The notes under the pieces: model-generated
What the model was told of the DNA's origin: nothing
The model's input: the letters and a program-made list of their open reading frames with translations, nothing else
Databases searched by the model: none
Made by a program: the position numbers and the translations under genes
Origin: Halieaceae bacterium
GTDB taxonomy: Bacteria > Pseudomonadota > Gammaproteobacteria > Pseudomonadales > Halieaceae
Length of the DNA stretch: 10,014 nt
Assembly: GCA_018666055.1 (NCBI GenBank)
Contig: JABJAS010000362.1
Span: 1-10,014, forward strand
Direction: 5' to 3'
Part shown: positions 7,447 through 10,014 of the stretch, piece after piece
Position numbering within the stretch: position 1 is the stretch's first letter
How the letters are laid out: the number at the start of each line of letters is the position of its first letter

Positions 7447-7827
7447 TTAAATGTCGTCAGCTTCCCACAGGGCAGAGCCGTGACACGTCAGCGTTTCACG
7501 CTCCATTTGTGCGACGTCTGATCCAGGATAGGCATCCCACCATTCGCCGAAGTCCCCAAAGGAACCCCAAGACACAACATACTGTACGTCGGTACCGTCA
7601 CCGTCTGCACCCACTGCTACGGGAAACAGGACGTGAACGTCCATATCACCGCCGCCGGGCAGCTTAGACGCCGCTTTTTTCCAGTTGCCCGCCTGCTCAA
7701 TCACGGACTCTTCTGAGACGTCACCGTTAATATTGCATTTCCACATTTGGACTGGATCACCCGCAGAGGCGAATGGGGACAACAACATCAAAGCGCTAAC
7801 TGCCGATACAAAACCTTTCGTTTTCAT
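7447..7827 (-). CDS. Small secreted acidic protein of unknown function
   Basis: A 126-residue protein with a clear Sec signal peptide: basic 'MKTK', a hydrophobic core at 6-17 and an Ala-Ser-Ala cleavage site at 20-22. The mature protein of about 104 residues is acidic and Trp-rich. It has exactly two cysteines, Cys31 in 'MWKCNINGD' and Cys115 in 'TLTCHGSALW', which could form a disulfide linking its two ends in the periplasm. The middle, 'DVHVLFPVAVG' followed by 'QYVVSWGSFGDFGEWWDAY', suggests alternating beta strands. I do not recognise the family and assign no function. The start at 7827 is well supported by GGGAG at 7838-7834, six bases upstream. A strong terminator follows, so it is probably transcribed alone. 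It lies between two operons on the same strand with no evident functional tie to either. Confidence 0.85.
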   Translation of the reverse strand: MKTKGFVSAVSALMLLSPFASAGDPVQMWKCNINGDVSEESVIEQAGNWKKAASKLPGGGDMDVHVLFPVAVGADGDGTDVQYVVSWGSFGDFGEWWDAYPGSDVAQMERETLTCHGSALWEADDI

Positions 7828-7855
7828 AGGGATCTCCCAGTTATAAGTCCGCGGT

Positions 7856-7884
7856 AAGGTATCAAGGGCTGTTGCTCAGTGCAA
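7856..7884 (-). promoter_or_regulatory. Candidate sigma-70 promoter for the small secreted protein gene
   Basis: On the minus strand TTGCAC (7884-7879) and TACCTT (7861-7856) are separated by 17 bases. Each matches three of six consensus bases, keeping the key TTG and TA. Initiation just downstream would leave a short leader that includes the GGGAG ribosome binding site at 7838-7834. The match is modest; spacing and position are its main support. Confidence 0.3.
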
Positions 7885-7968
7885 AGTAATTGCCATTAAT
7901 TGGGTCGCGGTGTCACTTTTTGCTAAATTGGACGCCAAAATCCGCCCAAAAACAAAATCCGTCGTCTT

Positions 7969-9480
7969 CTAGGCTGCAGCCTGTCCCGAAGCGAGCCGCT
8001 GGCCTAACAAGCGCCCAAAGGTAATCGCGGGCGTCACCAGCATGCCATTGGTATAAGCCGCCCCAGACGTGGCGCCTGCGCCAATCACTTCGCCAATGGC
8101 ATATAAATTTGGGATCGGTCGTGCTTCGCGATCGAGCACCCGCAAACTGCCATCGATGCTCAGACCCGCAAAGGAGACCAAGGTCCAGCCTTGCATGGCA
8201 ATGCTGTAGAACGGCGGCTTAACTAGGGGTGAGGGTCGGAATACACGGCCATAAGCGTCTGTGCCGCCAATGGCGATGCTGTGATTGTAATCATTGACCG
8301 TTGCGGCGACCGTGGAGGGATTCAGGCCCGCTCGAAAGGCGAGTTCATTTAACGACATGGCACTGTGGAACATGGGGTTACTTTGATGCTCTTTAGCGAT
8401 TCTCTCCCGGGTCCAGTCGGGAATAATGGGGGGCGATTTTTCAAGCATGTCAGCGTCGAAAATAGCCCAGTGCCGATGACCCGGTTGCCGATAGATACCT
8501 CGCTCAATCTGATGCACGCTAGGGTGATCTTCCCTCACAAAACGCTCGCCTCGGGCGTTGACGACGATTTCCCAAGGGGATCGAGCCGCAGGGTTTAAGG
8601 GTGCATAAGCAAACATCTGGCAAGGGTAGCGATAGGCATCTGGAATGAGCCCCGGTAAGCAGGCGTACTTTTCGGCGCCGACGATCGCCGCGCCGGCAGA
8701 CATTCCTAACAGCAGGCCACTGCCCAGTGATGTTGGGTAGGCCGTCTGCGCATACAGCGGCACGCCATGTAGCTCCTCGAACAATCTTGGATTGGCAGCG
8801 CAGCCACCCGTGGCAACGACGACATGGGACGCTTTTACGTCTTGACGGCCAAGCGGTCCATCTACCGTAACGCCTGTGATGGCGCCGGAGGGTTGCTGCA
8901 GCAGGGCCGTTGCCGACGTGCCCGTGAGCAGGGTGACCTGCTGGTTGCTAATGGCCTGATTGAGGCTCGGCAGCAGTGCGTCAAGAATTGACAGCCCGCT
9001 TTTGGTCCCTTGTTGATATCGACGCGTCGTAAAATGATCGTGGCCGATCCCGGTGACCGGATGTCCGTCCATGACTTCGAAGCCTTGTTGGGCCAGCCAG
9101 TTGATGGTAGTTCCCGCATGATCGACGGTTAAGCGGGTGAGTGCGGGGTCCGCGGTAGCGCCATTGATGCGCATGCAATCGGCAAAATGCGCATCAGGGC
9201 TGTCCTCGATACCGAGCCGTTGCTGAAAAACCGTACCGGAACCTGCAATCTGGCCAGTAGACCAAAACAACGTGCCGCCCAATGAGGGGCTCTTTTCAAC
9301 CAGCAGCACGCGGGCTCCACCGAGTGCGGCAAAGAGCGCGCAGGGGATCCCTGCGGTACCGCCACCAATAACGATGACATCGTAGTGATCGGCTGGCTTG
9401 GCATGACCGGTGGCGGCGCCCCACAGCGGGATGGAAGCGGCCGCGAGCAGTGTGTCTCGTCTACTCAGTTTCAGGCTCAC
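7969..9480 (-). CDS. Tat-exported FAD-dependent oxidoreductase (FAD_binding_2 / KstD-like)
   Basis: From GTG 9480 this encodes 503 residues. The N-terminus carries a twin-arginine signal, 'SRRDTLLAAA' (6-15), with likely cleavage after Ala27 (Gly-His-Ala), so export of the folded flavoprotein to the periplasm is expected. A Rossmann FAD motif follows: 'DVIVIGGGTAG' (34-44) ending in Glu62 of 'LLVEK', then 'SLGGT'. 'NARGERFVRED' lies in the central substrate-domain region. The C-terminal FAD motif is 'LYAIGEVIGAGATSGAAY'. This is the fumarate reductase flavoprotein / 3-ketosteroid dehydrogenase superfamily. The substrate cannot be read from sequence. No cytochrome domain is present, so it would need a separate electron acceptor. 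GTG 9480 is chosen because AAGGGAGG lies five bases upstream and the Tat motif follows at once. An ATG at 9594 is in frame but would overlap the dehydrogenase gene by 70 bases and bury the Tat signal. It follows the dehydrogenase gene by 44 bp, probably as an operon. Confidence 0.88.
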   Translation of the reverse strand: MSLKLSRRDTLLAAASIPLWGAATGHAKPADHYDVIVIGGGTAGIPCALFAALGGARVLLVEKSPSLGGTLFWSTGQIAGSGTVFQQRLGIEDSPDAHFADCMRINGATADPALTRLTVDHAGTTINWLAQQGFEVMDGHPVTGIGHDHFTTRRYQQGTKSGLSILDALLPSLNQAISNQQVTLLTGTSATALLQQPSGAITGVTVDGPLGRQDVKASHVVVATGGCAANPRLFEELHGVPLYAQTAYPTSLGSGLLLGMSAGAAIVGAEKYACLPGLIPDAYRYPCQMFAYAPLNPAARSPWEIVVNARGERFVREDHPSVHQIERGIYRQPGHRHWAIFDADMLEKSPPIIPDWTRERIAKEHQSNPMFHSAMSLNELAFRAGLNPSTVAATVNDYNHSIAIGGTDAYGRVFRPSPLVKPPFYSIAMQGWTLVSFAGLSIDGSLRVLDREARPIPNLYAIGEVIGAGATSGAAYTNGMLVTPAITFGRLLGQRLASGQAAA

Positions 9481-9485
9481 AGATC

Positions 9486-9493
9486 CCTCCCTT
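9486..9493 (-). promoter_or_regulatory. Ribosome binding site that fixes the GTG start of the flavoprotein
   Basis: AAGGGAGG on the minus strand lies five bases before GTG 9480. It is the strongest Shine-Dalgarno match near this reading frame and sits in the gap after the short-chain dehydrogenase stop. It supports GTG 9480 over the longer ATG 9594 frame. Confidence 0.8.
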
Positions 9494-9524
9494 AACCTTA
9501 ATGACAATTGGCAGTGCGTAGCGC

Positions 9525-10014
9525 TTAATCGGGTCGTGCCTTGATGCGTAGAAACCGTCTTGTCCAAACGGACTGAAAAATGGGATCGAGCCAACGATAC
9601 AGGCGACCCGACACGACGACAGGCTTTCCGTCTTCAACGCCGTTGATGCCATCGCAGACCACCACTTTGGCCTCGTACCACAGCCACTTAGCCATCTTGT
9701 TTTTCATATCCATGAGCCCAGCGGTCTCATGGAATTCGGTGTGGGTGAATCCAGGGCACAACGCCGACACGTTGACGCCCTGTCCGGCCACGCTCAAATG
9801 GAGCTCTTCAGACAGTGCAACAACGTAGGCTTTAGCGGGTCCATAGTTACATCCCCCAGAGCGCGGCACACGCGCTGCAACCGACGCAATGTTGATCACG
9901 CGGCCCTGTCCACGCTCTACCATTGACGGAATAAAAAGGTGACACATTTCGGCGACTGAGAGCATCATCAGCTGGTAAAAAGCGTATTGATCAGACCAAT
10001 CTCGGTCTTTGAGC
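9525..10014 (-). CDS. Short-chain dehydrogenase/reductase (SDR), C-terminal part
   Basis: The frame is open to the right edge; the N-terminal part with the NAD(P)-binding TGxxxGxG motif lies outside the window. The visible 162 residues contain the classical SDR catalytic set, numbered from the edge: Ser44 in 'GRVINIASVAA', Tyr57 and Lys61 in 'YGPAK', with the usual 13-residue Ser-Tyr spacing. 'CPGFTHTEFHE' follows, the PG motif after beta-6 with its T/E cofactor-loop region. The protein is thus an intact NAD(P)-dependent alcohol/ketone oxidoreductase as far as it can be seen. The C-terminus has an extra basic tail, 'RLYRWLDPIFQSVWTRRFLR', which is amphipathic and could touch a membrane. The substrate is unknown. 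It precedes the Tat flavoprotein gene by 44 bp on the same strand, suggesting coexpression. An internal ATG near 9968 is not the start, because the frame and homologous sequence continue upstream. Confidence 0.88.
   Translation of the reverse strand, partial: LKDRDWSDQYAFYQLMMLSVAEMCHLFIPSMVERGQGRVINIASVAARVPRSGGCNYGPAKAYVVALSEELHLSVAGQGVNVSALCPGFTHTEFHETAGLMDMKNKMAKWLWYEAKVVVCDGINGVEDGKPVVVSGRLYRWLDPIFQSVWTRRFLRIKARPD

Noticed and set aside
7939..7960. Direct repeat AAAATCCG, two copies
   Set aside because: Only two 8-base copies in A-rich intergenic DNA; likely chance.
7971..7982. 12-bp palindrome AGGCTGCAGCCT at the 3' end of the flavoprotein gene
   Set aside because: It encodes the final Ala-rich codons, can form only a 4-bp stem, and the downstream T-rich stretch is too far away for an intrinsic terminator.
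9481..9594. Longer N-terminus of the flavoprotein starting at ATG 9594
   Set aside because: It would overlap the SDR gene by 70 bases, place 38 non-homologous residues before the Tat signal and ignore the strong ribosome binding site before GTG 9480.

Overview
The window looks like a chromosomal stretch from a Gram-negative bacterium, most likely a marine-type gammaproteobacterium. This is inferred from protein style, Sec and Tat signal peptides, Shine-Dalgarno-led starts and slightly GC-rich coding DNA; no rRNA or other marker gene fixes the taxonomy. No tRNA, rRNA, CRISPR array, insertion sequence or phage gene was seen.

Layout from left to right. (1) Bases 1-156, minus strand: the first 52 codons of an AzlC-type branched-chain amino acid exporter subunit, cut by the left edge. 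(2) Bases 157-707: a gap of about 550 bp with no convincing gene. It holds a tiny ORF with a good ribosome binding site, a small hairpin and protein-like fragments in shifting frames. (3) Bases 708-1886, plus strand: a DUF418 multi-pass membrane protein. (4) Bases 1972-7338, minus strand: a two-gene operon. The upstream gene is an L-arginine:glycine amidinotransferase (AGAT) family enzyme with an intact Asp-His-Cys triad. 33 bp downstream lies a 1427-residue membrane-bound, single-module nonribosomal peptide synthetase of the Pls/PosA (epsilon-poly-lysine synthetase-like) type. (5) Bases 7400-7827, minus strand: a small secreted acidic protein with its own Rho-independent terminator. (6) Bases 7969-10014, minus strand: an operon of a short-chain dehydrogenase (cut by the right edge) followed by a Tat-exported FAD-dependent oxidoreductase that starts at GTG 9480.

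The most interesting unit is the amidinotransferase plus Pls-type synthetase pair. The amidinotransferase would use arginine to make a guanidino compound and release ornithine. The synthetase has one adenylation domain, one carrier domain, six predicted membrane helices and three tandem soluble C-terminal domains, the architecture that in Pls makes homopolymers of a basic amino acid. The binding pocket read by hand keeps the Asp that contacts the alpha-amino group. It also has an Asp at the position that is Asp in known ornithine-, arginine- and diaminobutyrate-activating domains. A short cationic or guanidinylated peptide is therefore a reasonable hypothesis for the product. No phosphopantetheinyl transferase, exporter or tailoring gene is present in the window, so the product cannot be deduced.
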